From Apiotrichum sp. Y4204 (lineage: Eukaryota; Basidiomycota; Tremellomycetes; Trichosporonales; Trichosporonaceae), in assembly GCA_025531455.1 (NCBI GenBank), contig JAMYHL010000113.1, positions 1-64,000 on the forward strand: a stretch of DNA of 64,000 bases, given 5' to 3'. The translations under genes were made by a program, and so were the position numbers. Shown one piece after another: positions 21,487 to 33,605 of the stretch; the first letter of the stretch is position 1, and each line of letters begins with the position of its first letter. The notes under the pieces are model-generated. The model was not told the origin of the DNA, ran no database searches, and saw only the letters and a program-made list of their open reading frames with translations.

Positions 21487-23119
21487 TCACTCTCCGCTGC
21501 GCTTCTTGAGCATGTTGTACACCTCATCTGTCATCTTGCCGCGCTTCTGGCTGTTGTAGTCGAAGAGAACGAGACCGCTGTGTGTTAGGACCGCTGCAGC
21601 AATGCCCACAGGAAATTGGCTTCACTCACCACTCAGACGTGATTGCCAGCTTGTTCTTCGTGATGCTCCACCCGGCGGTATGGAGCTTGAACTCTGCGCG
21701 GTCCTTATCGATCGAGTGCGGCCGGCATCCCCAGATAAGCTGGCGTCAGATGTGTTCTCAAGCAACGCGCCCAAGTCAAACACCGTGAACAATCCGCACG
21801 GACCGGGGCCGATGTAGACTCAGACTCAGGCTCGGACTTACACTGTCAGGCCACGTAACCGGGAAACGGTAGCGGATGTAGACGTCTTTGACGATAAAGG
21901 ACGTGTTGCGGCCGCGCTGGAGTCAGAAGATGCAGGTATACGGTATGTGCTGGGTGGATGCTCCGGAACTCAAGCGCCGAAACACACGGCGGCATGTACG
22001 TTGACCGCCGCGTCGAGCGGAGAAGCTCCATCCGGATTCCACCGGAGTGATTCCACCAATGCCCAGCTATATTGCACCCCGCATGAGTCGACGCGAACGC
22101 CCCGATCACAAAGCCTGGTCGCGACCAGTGATGCTAGCGCCGTCTAATTCCCCGGTCTCGATCGCCAGCCGGCCTCCATTCCAGAGACACTCCGTCGCGG
22201 ACTCGGGGTTCCTGCCGATCACGGCGCCGTTCAGCTAACGTCCCGCCCGGGGTTCTCGGCGCCGACCGGCATCTGCTCGGCACGGCATCATTCTCCTAAT
22301 CGAAAAGCGTACCTTAAAGTCCTCCGTCATCTCCACGCCGAGTTCTGTCTCGAACGTCTGCACCCAGCGCATGCGCTGGCTCTCGAGATACCGCGCATAG
22401 CTGACGTTGTTGATGTGCCTGTGGGATGTAGAACAATAGCAGCGGCGATCGCGTCAGGAACAGATGGGTTCGGCGCCGGGTTCGGGTTCCGGTTCGGCGT
22501 CGGGGTCGATTCGGACCGGATTCGGAATGGGCCAGCAGATGATCGCAATCGTGACGCAGGACAAAGCGAAAGACAAAGAAGAAACAATACAGAGCCCGCG
22601 TCAGCGTCTAGCCTTCGTTCCTCGTTGGGTCATCTTCATTCTCACTGGAACATGTCGCTCTCGCCCCATGCAACAGGATACTCGAGGCGGCCAGCGGGGT
22701 CGAATCCGTTCGAGTCGAACCATTCATGGATGGTCGCGCGGGCGCGGTCGAGCGACCGATCGAGATGCGGCGGCGGCGGGATTGTGTCCCGCGCCGCCGA
22801 GGTATCCGGCGGGCTCCAGTCCGACGGCAGCGCGTCGTGGCCTGGCGGCGGGCGCGCGGTCGTGTGGTCATCCGGTGAGGCTGGACCTACTTCCCCCGGC
22901 GCAAGGTAGAACGCCGAGTTGGGGTCCGAGAACTTTGCGTACAGGTCCTGCCGTCAGCGAAATCGGCGATTGGAGTCTGCTGGCCGGAGGCCGAGGGAGC
23001 AACAGTTGCCCAGATGTGTGAGTGTGACTCACCTTGAGCTTCTTGTCATCCCGTACAACTGCGGCAGAGGAGAAAGTTCGCTGGACTGGGCGCAGCACGG
23101 ATGGGCGCAGCATGAACAT
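21487..23119 (-). CDS. Mitochondrial hotdog-fold thioesterase-like protein (4HBT superfamily)
   Basis: Six exons (23119-23033, 22947-22646, 22418-22313, 21916-21842, 21739-21630, 21577-21487) join in phase to 256 residues. The N-terminus (MFMLRPSVLRPVQRTFSSAAVV) is a good mitochondrial presequence. The hotdog signature WGESDMFQHINNVSYARYLE is completed across the second junction; it matches the D-x-F-x-H-V-N-N motif of 4HBT proteins. Strand segments FIVKDVYIRYRFPVTWPDS and HTAGWSITKNKLAITSEC follow. Fungal relatives are annotated as thioesterase/thiol-ester dehydrase-isomerase proteins, some associated with mitochondrial fatty-acid or ribosomal functions. Substrate unknown. Intron 3 is 396 nt, unusual for this window; I saw no internal exon that improves the protein. 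Confidence 0.83.
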
Positions 23120-24785
23120 GTTTGAGGGTGGCTCCAACAGATATGCGCGATGGTTAGAGGGGAGTGGAGAGTGTAAAAAATGGGGACTAGATGGTTGTGG
23201 TGAAGGATGACGAAAGGGGCACTCGAAAGTTGCATGAAATGGCACGGAATGTGGAGTCTGAAGTAGCCGAAACCTGGACACTTGGGGCCAAGGTATTATT
23301 CTGGCGTCGTCGCCGTCGTCTAATCGTCTACCGATAGCTACCGAACAGCCGATACCCACCACAACCACCTGAATAGTACAGCTGCGGATCGTGCTTTTGA
23401 GGGTGCATACCCAAGACCCACATGCCCATGCCCATGCCCATGCCCATCTGCTCAGATGCCCATCTCGCTTTACGATGTCACAAGCCTGCGGCCTGTGCGA
23501 TCTATGATCTATGCATTGCGTGCCGTTGTGTGATCCTAGATCTTCACAGCTTCGCAGCCAGCGGCACGGACGTGCGACGTGCAACCGCCATAAAATTGCG
23601 CCGCAGGCGCTAGACATTTATCATGTGCATCAGATGTAACCAGTACCTGTTGTTGCATCGTGAGGAGAAGTGGGTCTGGCGCGTCATACTTGCCATTGTC
23701 GTCTGTGGCGCATCATAACTCGCATCATACCTCGCATTTGGCGAGTTGCACCGCAGGCGGCGAGGCGGCTCCCACCGAAGCACACTTGTGCGCTGCGGCC
23801 GACAGGCGCTAACCCGCTTGGCCGCTATCGCGATATCGCAGTCGCGGTATCGCCGGTGCCCGCGTATCCTGCACAATCAGCACCTCACAATCTCGATTGA
23901 CCAAGCAATCGACGTATTCCGATGATGCTTGTACAGCAGTATGACCTAAGAGGCACATAAATCAACAATACCTTGATCCATACAGAAACCTTGACTGCGA
24001 ATGATGCAATGTGTAAGTGGGTTGGTACTCCGGAACACAGGACTACACGAAAGAGGCAGAGAGAGAAAATGAGCAAATGCATACAGTGAGGAGGACACAC
24101 AGAGACATGCGGATGAGTGTGGGTAGAGTACGAAGTCAGCGTGACGCTGAGCAGCCGCACTTGTGCCAATGCCAAGGCCCAAAGCGTCCAGCGCACGGGA
24201 AGAGTGGAGCAAGGTTACAAGCAGGAAGGAATGATATCAGGATCACAGGATCACAGAATCTCCAATAATGCAGAACGGATCGAGGGGAGGACACCGAATG
24301 TGCGATGACCGTGTCGTAGGATCGTGCAGAGGTGTTACAGCCAAGAATGGTTGACAGTTTTGCCACAGGGCAAGGATGAAAGCCTAATGCCAAAGTGGTG
24401 TTTGAAGTGGACACAGAGTTTGGGTGGGTCTTACTTGTACAGGCGGGAATGTTGCGCTGGTGGAACAGGTCCTTGGAGAATAGAATGCGTTGTCAACTAG
24501 AACAAGCTTCAGGCATTCAGAGTCTGGAGTTGGCTAGCTCGTGTGTAAGGCAGCCGGAACCCATGCGATGGAACGACGAGGTGGGGGAGGATTGTGGTGG
24601 GCATGGAGCGATGCAAGCGTCGCAGTTGGCGACCAAGATGAGAAGGCCAGCAGGGTGTTGTGCGCCGCGCAACATGATGATCAACATATGGGAGTGCACT
24701 GCCTGGCGATCTGAAGTTGTCCGAAGGCTCCAGAAACACGATGCCGAGGGTGCATCACGTTCAAGCGTTTGGCTGGCTGCAAAGA
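23120..24785. other. Intergenic region
   Basis: 1.67 kb between two minus-strand genes. It holds a CATGCC microsatellite at 23421-23447. No supported gene. Confidence 0.5.
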
Positions 24786-25766
24786 TCATGCTCGGACTCG
24801 CCTGCGCTCACGCTGCGATGCGAGGCCAGCAGCAAGAAGCATGGATTCGCTGGTGGTGCGTGCAAGCGAGGGCGGCTCGATGGGTTCGGGGGGTGTGGAG
24901 GGCGTGCTGTCGAGGTCGTATGGGTGTTGGCGGCGACGGAAGCGGCGGACCGACGGCTGCGGGGAGGGGGCGTGCTGGCGAAGCGCATGCAGTGGCGTGA
25001 GCATCTGCGCAGGCATGCTGATGCTGTTCACACTGTTGCGGCGCGAGGTGGCTGGTGGTGTGCGAAGGCGCTGCCGGCCGTATAGACTGATCCAGTCAGA
25101 TGCCCGGCCAGCCTCGAACGATGCTTCTGAGAAGTGGGAGATTTCCGAAGACGGTGTCGAGGCCCCGTCGAAATAGGAAGGCGACTGTCCGCTCGCGATC
25201 GACCAGCGACGCGAAGGAGTCTCAAGCTCCGTATCTGACCCAAGGTCGAAGTATGACTCCTCTGGGGGCTGGCGAGAGTTGGACATCGCCGGATTGGGCT
25301 GGACGACGTTGACGTTTGGGAGGGGGTCGTCGAGGCTCATGAGTAGTTTGGCGTGGGTGTCAAACGGGTCTTCGTCGTAGCCGTAGTCGGGGTCCTCGAG
25401 ACGGGCTTGTGGTGGTGGGGGGAGGGCATTGCGGCCAGCAGCGGCGACGGCCTCGAAGCGAACAGACAGCGCACGGCGGAGCTCATGGCTATACTTCTGA
25501 ATCTCGGGGGCCGGGATGATGGTGTGTGGACGGCCTGGGGCACTGGGGCTGTCACCGAACGAGCTCCCAGGCGACCCTGGAGATGCTATCCCGATGCTCA
25601 CGATACCGTCGATGCCTATAGAGGGCACGGACAGGGCAGGGGCAGGTAAAGGGGACGAGTGGGGAGAGGTGGGGGACATGGGGGACGATGGTGAAGATGA
25701 TGAGGGGGACAGTGGTGGTGCTTGCGAGAACGAGTGTGCTCGGTTGTGAGCTCTGCGGGCGAGCAT
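24786..25766 (-). CDS. Conserved-looking disordered protein of unknown function
   Basis: A 326-codon ORF with strong GC-ending codon bias. The protein is rich in Ser and Pro and mostly disordered, with a basic N-terminus (MLARRAHNRAHSF) and a Pro/Ser run. A possible helical patch (EIQKYSHELRRALSVRFEAV) follows at about residues 87-106. Repeated SYFD motifs and short Ser-Arg sites (RRWSIAS, SRRNSVNS) look like phosphorylation or 14-3-3 sites. No domain, signal peptide or membrane helix is seen. I do not recognise the family. Confidence 0.62.
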   Translation of the reverse strand: MLARRAHNRAHSFSQAPPLSPSSSSPSSPMSPTSPHSSPLPAPALSVPSIGIDGIVSIGIASPGSPGSSFGDSPSAPGRPHTIIPAPEIQKYSHELRRALSVRFEAVAAAGRNALPPPPQARLEDPDYGYDEDPFDTHAKLLMSLDDPLPNVNVVQPNPAMSNSRQPPEESYFDLGSDTELETPSRRWSIASGQSPSYFDGASTPSSEISHFSEASFEAGRASDWISLYGRQRLRTPPATSRRNSVNSISMPAQMLTPLHALRQHAPSPQPSVRRFRRRQHPYDLDSTPSTPPEPIEPPSLARTTSESMLLAAGLASQRERRRVRA

Positions 25767-28700
25767 TATGGAGAGGAGTGAGGAGTTCAGAGCCGACCGA
25801 GATGGCGGAGTGGGGTGTTCATAGAATTGAAGTGGGACGGAGTGTGTGCGCGATGTGTGTCGAGTGGTGATGATGTTCTAGATGTACTAGATGTATGTAC
25901 TCTTCTTGTCTTGGGATCTTTGGATCTTGGGGCGGCGGCGGCGTCGGAAGATGCACCTTGATCATATATGTTCTTGTGCAACACAAAGTGCACAAAAGGA
26001 GAATGTGTATCTTTTGACATGCCTCTCTCGCTGTTCCTCTGTTCCTCTGCTCCTCTGTCCCTCTGCGGTGTCTCGTCCTCTCATTCACCTCTTCTGCGCG
26101 AGTTCGTTCATGTACAGTACCTGCTTGTCATTCTCCGTTGTCGCTCTATTCGATCCTGAATGCAGTCGTTTCTGTGTGAGTGGTGTGCATATGCCGCTGT
26201 TACGGCCGCCGCCACCTCATAGCAATAGAAAAATAATGATGACGAGCACCCGGAATATCTTTTTTCTGCGTTTGTTGTTACAAGACCTTTTCCGCTTCTG
26301 CTTCTTCTCCTCTCGTCAGCCGCGTCGGGGGGAGGGAGGAAGGCTCTCCCAGTTCCCCTCTGCTTCCTGCGTGATTCTTTCCTAAGAGCCCAAGATCGCA
26401 GTCAGCACACTAGTCCACTTTAGCCTTGCTTCCCTTTCCTGCTGCGTTCCTCTGCTCTTGTGCCTCCATAGTCGTCTCGGTATGTGTGTCACTGAGGTGT
26501 GTCAGGGCACATTACCCTAGCTTGCTGGAGGTCCCCTCTACGGCCCACTACTTGTTTCCCCCTCGGGTCTTGTGCCTGCAATCGTTCCCTCTTTCACGCT
26601 TTCGGCATATAACCCTTGGCCCTTATGCCTGTAACAAGGCCAAGGAACGCGTCTACCCCTCTGTTTGCGGAAAGTTGGCGCAGCACACGCGCAGTGCAGC
26701 AAATGTACCGCGGGATCCAGCGGCGCAGCGGTCCTCGCGGGCAGCGGGTCACTCTTCATGCGATCATGCTGCTGATGCCGCCGCCGCCGAGCACTTGTCG
26801 CAGCTTGGCGTCAGTTTTGCAGCTTGTCGGCTCCAGCTCCATCTCCCAAAGCGCATGTCCACAGATGCAGAGAACGAACCCACTTCGACTACTCCACATT
26901 TCTGCGACAACCTAGCACAGGCGTGCGGCGTGGCGCAGCCAGTGGCGTGTGTGGCGTGCGCTCCCTGCACTTACATGGATCGGAGGCTTGTGGCATGTAG
27001 TGGTAGCACAGGAGCGCGTGAGCATGGTGCGGCACGCCCCCTCTCCTTTCTAACTTTCTTGGATCAAGAAGCGCAGGAGCTCTTGATCTCTTGAGACGCA
27101 CATGCACACGCAAGGGCGCCACCGCCAGGCCACTAGCTACTAGGATGTGTCGGGGTATCGGGGCAATGGCACATGTGACAGGAGAACAGGCTGTACAGGA
27201 TGCAATGCATTCGGCTGGCTGACTTTCGACTCGGATCCTCGGATCCTCGGACTCTCTCGGCGTCCAAGCAGACTCCTACTAGATCACTTTATAGTAGTAT
27301 GTCTATTATTATAATCACCCTGCCCAGGGTATGGCAATCGCCACTCCGTCATCGGGGCCGCAGCGTACGCAACACGCACTGTGCTTGCTTGACGTTTGGA
27401 CAATGCTGTCAGCCCGTCCCGCGGTGCAGCAGCACTCACAGGCAATATACCCAGGATAAGAATAGGGGGGCCCACGTCATATGCCGCAAACTCCCATGCT
27501 GCGGTGCACTTGTTCCTCCGGTAGACGCGGGCATCCACCAGTTGTCCGAAGCAAGCAAGAATATCCGGTTTTTCCTAGCAAACAGCGACGACGGCGCTCT
27601 CAAAGTTTTTGCTTCTCGGTGAGGCGTGAGGCGCTTGTAGCTCAGCAATCCGACAATTCGACAATTTGATGGCGCGGTTGCACGTGCATTCTCGCGAAAG
27701 TGCCAGTGCCAGCATAGCAGTGCACTAGCTCACTGAGAACTAGGACTAGTGCTGTGCGCTCTGCTCTGCAGACCTGCGGCCTGCGGCTTGCAGTTGTACA
27801 CGTTGCGTCGAGCACGCTCGAGCGTCGAGAATCACGTACCCCACTATGACCTACGAGCTGCAAGCACCCTCTGCCCTTTTGTCCATGTCCCGTACAGGGA
27901 AAGGGCCCCGGATCCGCGTCGCGCTCCATTCTCAATACCTCCCCTGCCGCGTCCTTTTTCGCTGCCTTCCGCACCTCCCGGCCGCGCGCCGCGCACCTCT
28001 TGGGATCTTGGCTTTGCTGCGTGGCGTCTCGGCACGCTCGGCACGGGCGCCCTGCTGCCCGACACGGAGGTACAGAGGCACGGAGGTTTGCCCGTCAGGT
28101 GCCTCCAACGTCCGGAAGGATGCATACCTCGTCCATGGTGCCCTTTAGCCCTACGCCCTACAAGCTCCACATCTACCCCTTGGGCCCTTGGCGTATGGAC
28201 AAATGATCTTCGAGCCTTGAGCCGCTGCCCGTCAATGGCTCACGCGTCATGTCGTCCATCGATGCATCGATCCCATCTCCGCCTCCTACGCCGATGCCCA
28301 TCGTTCCATCGGGCATCGTTCCGTTGCCTGATCGCCTGCATCCCTGCAGCACGCCGTACCGGCCCATGTCCGGGACAGGCACGCTCGCCGAAGCTTGGAG
28401 CAGGTTGCCAGGATTGGTGCAGGAACAGCACACACAAGCGCAAACTGGAAAGCTTGATGCCAAGAAAGATCTGGTGCGCTTTAGCTTGACATGTTAGGAT
28501 CTCATCTGTTAGGTACTCGTAGAGACGGGGGCGGAATGTCACGCTAAATGACTCCCCCATACGACACCGCGTTGGCACGTTTGCAGGAGATAGTGGCGCC
28601 CGGGATTTGGCGCAACGTTGGCGCGTTCGTGCCGACAGGAGTAAGGGATAGTTAGGAATAGGAATCGATCAAATTCGAGCAAGTGCTGCTCTGAAACTGC

Positions 28701-31700
28701 AAGTACAGTATAAGCGCAAAAGTGGATGATCACCTTATCTACGCATTGTTTTCGGACGCAGATTTGTGAATCGAACAACAGAAGATGCACCAGAGTGCTA
28801 CAAGAGTGACACACTTTGGCTGCAGCCCAGGTGAGGACGTGAGGATTGTCAGGAATGTCAGGACGGTCAGGATCGCCAGGAAGCATCCCCCCCAGGGGCC
28901 CAGGATTGTCAGGACGGGGGCGAGGATCACGCCGAGATCGGCATGGCTGTGCACGTTTGGGGTTGTGGTTCTGGGGATTCTAGGGATTCTTGGCAGGTCG
29001 ATCGTGATCAGCGCCAGGGGGGGCAGCGCGGGCAGCGGTGTCGGGCGTCGTCCTTTGAGTGAGCAGTGATCAGACGAGCAGTGATGGCCGGGAGCAGCAG
29101 AGCAGTCACTTGCGACCCGGTCGTGCCGAGAGGCCTGTACCAAACAATCCGACGAGTTTGACGGAGCGACGGGCATGATCGTACGTACTCTGCGGTGCAC
29201 TAGCTGCGGCCCGCATCAACCCGCATTGTATCGTCTGCGGCGCAGTCTCACTACTTCCCACAGTACTGTCCACCGTCACCGGCAGTATGCAAGAGATACC
29301 CGCGCCGCATACCGTGCGCCACTGCCACGGTCAGTGTCCGAGTTCAAGCTCGCTAGCCCTGACGATGCGTCGCGGGGCTGGGGAAAGTTGCCGACGCGAC
29401 GCGGTGTGGGCACACCAGACAAAACTGTGTATTGGCAGAGCGAGCCTCCAAGCTGGTGTCCAGCTTTCAGGCCACATCGACTCCCTACGTGGTCTACAGT
29501 ACGCGTTTGAGATCGCGCAGCAGCTTAAGTCAGGGAGGGCAATTGCGAACTGTCAGAATGCCGAGACGGCCAGACGACTCCTCCGTCTAAGTGGCCGATG
29601 CTGAGATTGATGACGAAGGCCGGTCTGAACATTTACACGCCGCCATTACTCACGTCGGCAACCATCGTTCATCAAGCCATCGTCCATCAAGCATCAAGCG
29701 TTAGCCATGGCGTAGACCTGGGGCCAGGCGTGACCCAGCACCTTGGCAGAGTGTGGCGCCTGCCATGCAGTCATCCGCCACACGCCTAGGCCCCGCCCAC
29801 TGGAACTGGAATGGACTGCTCTAGAGGCTGAAGAGGCAAGCTCGAGAAAATCTCGTTGCGGTATTGCCGGCACACGCATCACCTACGGGCCGGCCGGCCG
29901 CCGCCGACGAACCGAATCAATACTGGGCAGATACGATACTGGGCACTGAAGCCTCGACCCACTGCGACGACCATCCTTCAAGGTTCGCATCGGAGCGTAC
30001 CTCGTGCCTCCTCGGTGCAGAACAACAATGCCAGCGGTCAATGCACAATGGAAAGACAAGTGGATAGAATACTCAATTGCGCACGTCCACAATTGTCCAT
30101 GTTCATGCCGCAGGTTTCAGATCAGCCATCGTTGATGCTGAATTGCTTGATGCCGGTCTCGGCATGAGTAGATAAAGCCACTTCTTGCCCGCTTGCCACA
30201 TCTCCTTGCCCGCTTTTGGCCAAACCCGCTGACGACCAGATGCAGACCTTGGTATCGTGCCGACGCGTTCTCTCCGCAGCAGACATCGCAGTCGCGTCCA
30301 CTTCTGGACTTTTCGCGTCGACCTGCGATAAATCCGCGGATGTGCACACCTCAGATGGGAACGCGGCATGCTCCGCACTACCCGCAGCCTAGCCGTGTGG
30401 CTGAACCCACTCGCCCACTGCGTCGCACTCCGGCAACGACGCGTCCGTCCCGCTCAAAATCTTAAAACGAGTTAACCTCCCACTAGTTGTGGGGAAAGTA
30501 GATGTTCCGGACGAGATTCCCATGGGGCACCGGGTCATGACACGACAGCTGATCCAAGCGGAGTTGCCGTCGTGATCGTACAGTAGGACAGTAGTGGGCA
30601 ACACAACGGGGGGCGACGCCACAGTGCGGCGCAGTGGACGCCAGGAATGCGTGCATGTGACTGGACCATGTCGGACCAAGCTCGAGCCGTCGTGATTACT
30701 GATCAATGGAATGCATTCCAGCCGAGTTTGTCGCATATGAATACGTTCACAAGCGCGCTATGCCGATGCTGGCTACCGCGTGAGTCGCGGTCCCCGGAGT
30801 CGCCGATCGGGGTCGCGCCGCGGCAGCTTCCACGCGATCGCCGAGACCACAATCGAGCCACCGCCGGGCCCGGCAGCCACGTCGCCACATTAACATACCT
30901 TGCATCGCGTAAATCGCGGACACTGATGTGGTCGTGCGCCGGTTGCCCCTGCCACATCAGGACGGAAGCGTTGGCCCTCAGCAGCTTGGCTTCTGGAAGT
31001 ACGTGCCCCTGCTCCGTCATGTGAGCATGTGAAACACCTTGCTGTGTCCACTGTGCTACGTATGCGTTTAACCTCGAGTCTGTCCGCTGTAATGGCCAGA
31101 AGGGGCGACTGTAGCGCGAGGTACCTGTCTCTTACCGTTGCCCAACCGATGAGTATCAAGCAGTTAGGAAGAAACTCGAGCACAAAGAACTTGCCAACTC
31201 ATGCAGGACATAAACAACGAGGAACATGGCTTGGATCTGAGGGAGTATAGGTGGGAACGCGACCGGGTCAATTCTACTGCTCAACCCCCTTCGAGCTGCT
31301 GCACAGCTCATACATCGACATTCTTGCTCTGTTCCCAGAGATGTGCCTTGCGGATGCAAAGCTTGTGGGAACCGGAAACGGAACAGGATGTACCAACATT
31401 TGCCGTAGACGACGGTGTCGCGGTCGCGAGATCGTCACTGATCAGTGACGAACCAGTGGTGGGAATGCAGCCACACGCTCTCAGACGGATCAGGCCCGAG
31501 GTCCGAGGTCCACGCCACGAACCCAACGTTAACTGTATCTGAACATCAGTTTGGAAAGGCGTTACCGTCGCCCAGGATGAAGGGGGAGCGTCGGATACAA
31601 ACGTACAGTACATGTCTTCGCTGATGAGCACACAGTGAAGTGATTCCCAAGTGCTGCCGAGGTGGTTCCGTTGTACCGTGGCGTCCCAATCCGTGATCCG

Positions 31701-33605
31701 ACATGAGTCCCGCTACTCCAGTCTACAACCTTTCCCTCTGTTAGTGATGGGCCCACCCCGAGGTCTCAACCCACCCCGAGGTTTGTGGAGCACGCGCGAG
31801 GCGGGTAGCACCTCAACTTACAGTACACTGCAGCTCCACAACGCTGGATCTGGAACGCAACTGCGTACTCCAGCGCCACCGTCAATTCCGAACGGCTACT
31901 GACAGCACGCGTTACGAATCGTCATCAGCAACGTACCACCCACCCAGTTCGTGCCGGCGACATGTAAAGTTTGGTTCGCAGGGTCGAATAAGTAGAGTAT
32001 CTGTGGTCGTTGGGCACAGTGGGGCGTCACGCACGCACGCACTCGCGATCGACGAATTCCGGCGACACCTGAGGTGCACGGTGCACCTCTACCTATGCAC
32101 ATGTTCTGCACTGGTTCATGTGCACAGATGAGCTGTCTCACACGGGACGATAAGATAACCTAAAAGCTACAGGGGGATTCACTGTTTACGACGCGCTGCC
32201 AACCCCACTTCTCCACCATCCGCACCTCTTACCCCCAGATCACAGCCTTCAGGATATCCAGGACCTCTGGATCAGGAGCCCCAGGATGAGATGTCCTCAT
32301 GTGTCTGAAAGCATGAGTCTTTGAACAACGACATGTATCACATGGGCAGGTGCGTGAGCACTTTAAGGCGGGGGCCCGATCAGCCGTGGTGGTTTCGAGT
32401 TCCGGTCAACCTCTGCACCCCGGTACCCCGTGAAAGGTACTTTGTGGCCCATGTCTGTTGCCTTGCCGCTGCAGTTGCGCATGTACAGTACTGTAATCTC
32501 CACTTCCTTCACCCTGCACCCTGTGCAATAATGTCCCCCGCCCTCTCCCGCGATCTCATCGGTCCCGCGCGATTATCCGTGGCATATCGGTTCAGCCAGC
32601 TCGGAGACAAATGGGGATATCGGGAACGAATCGTGAAAAGATACCTGGAGTGCAGGTTTCGGGGTGGCAGATTGGAGTCGCGGAACAACTCATTCCAAGC
32701 ACACACTCGTCATTAGGGCTTTAAGGGTCGATCCCCTGGGGGTTTTATCGGGCCCGGTCATGAAAGTAAGCATGCTATGATTGCTTCATCCGGGAAAACG
32801 CTGTGCAATGGAGAACGGGAAAGGCAGGTAAAGCGATCGTGCATCCCTCGAGTAGAAGTTACGACTCCTATCGCGCGATCATTCAGCGTCAAAGTGCGCC
32901 ACCAATGGAGCACCACATGGAAAACTTTCCGCAGGATCCCCCCAGAATGGCACATCTGGGGTTGGCAGTCGGACTCTATTGCTGTAAACCTAACCTGAGT
33001 CGGAGAGGGATTGGAACCAAACCCTCGAGGGGCTACTCTCAATGGTTTGGATATGCGACACCTTTAGTCCCAGGATAAGGAAAGGGGCAGATACCTCACG
33101 ATCACATCGACGCTTCACCAGGGGATGATCCACGTCGGGCGTGGCGACGCCAAAACCCCTTACCTGTTCGCCCCGTCTCCTTTTGGAAGCGCAGGGATCA
33201 GCTGCGAGATTGAAGTCAGGCAAAGTTTTGCCGATGATCGTCCGCATCGCAGGGCTTGATTAGGTCCGCCCTCCTGACGTTGAGCATCGCACCTTGATTT
33301 CGCAATGATCCTGTGAGACGCTCGATGCGGATTTAGCTGGAGGGCAACCCCTACGGAGCGGGAAGCCAAAGAAGTCAGTGGACCGCACGTGGTGCGAACT
33401 CGAATGGACAGCATGGACAGGATCTTAGAGCTTCCCTTCAACCACAGCCCCTTTTCGTCAGTGTGTCCCCGTTAGCAGCTGTGTGATGAGTCACTGTGTC
33501 CACATGTCACCTTCCTCATGACAGCTCATTGCTTACAGCAGCTGATCGCAACTGACAAGCTACAAACCACTTCATACTGCCTACTGACAATTGATTAACA
33601 GTCGC
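25767..33605. other. 7.8-kb stretch without a supportable gene
   Basis: All ORFs are short and lack motifs, codon bias or splice-compatible neighbours. A degenerate 9-bp AGGAnnGTC repeat lies at about 28841-28880. A pyrimidine-rich segment runs through about 26020-26480. A TAGCTCAGC string near 27637 resembles a tRNA A box, but no B box or cloverleaf follows. It could hold non-coding RNA, a decayed element or a regulatory region. Confidence 0.5.
28841..28880. repeat. Degenerate 9-bp AGGAnnGTC tandem repeat
   Basis: About four consecutive units (AGGATTGTC, AGGAATGTC, AGGACGGTC, AGGATCGCC). The motif recurs once more near 28902. Confidence 0.7.

Noticed and set aside
26426..27094. 222-codon ORF in the gene-free stretch
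   Set aside because: Cys/Ser-rich, no domain, no splice-compatible neighbours and weak codon bias.
27625..27670. tRNA-like A box (TAGCTCAGC)
   Set aside because: No acceptable B box, anticodon arm or acceptor stem follows.
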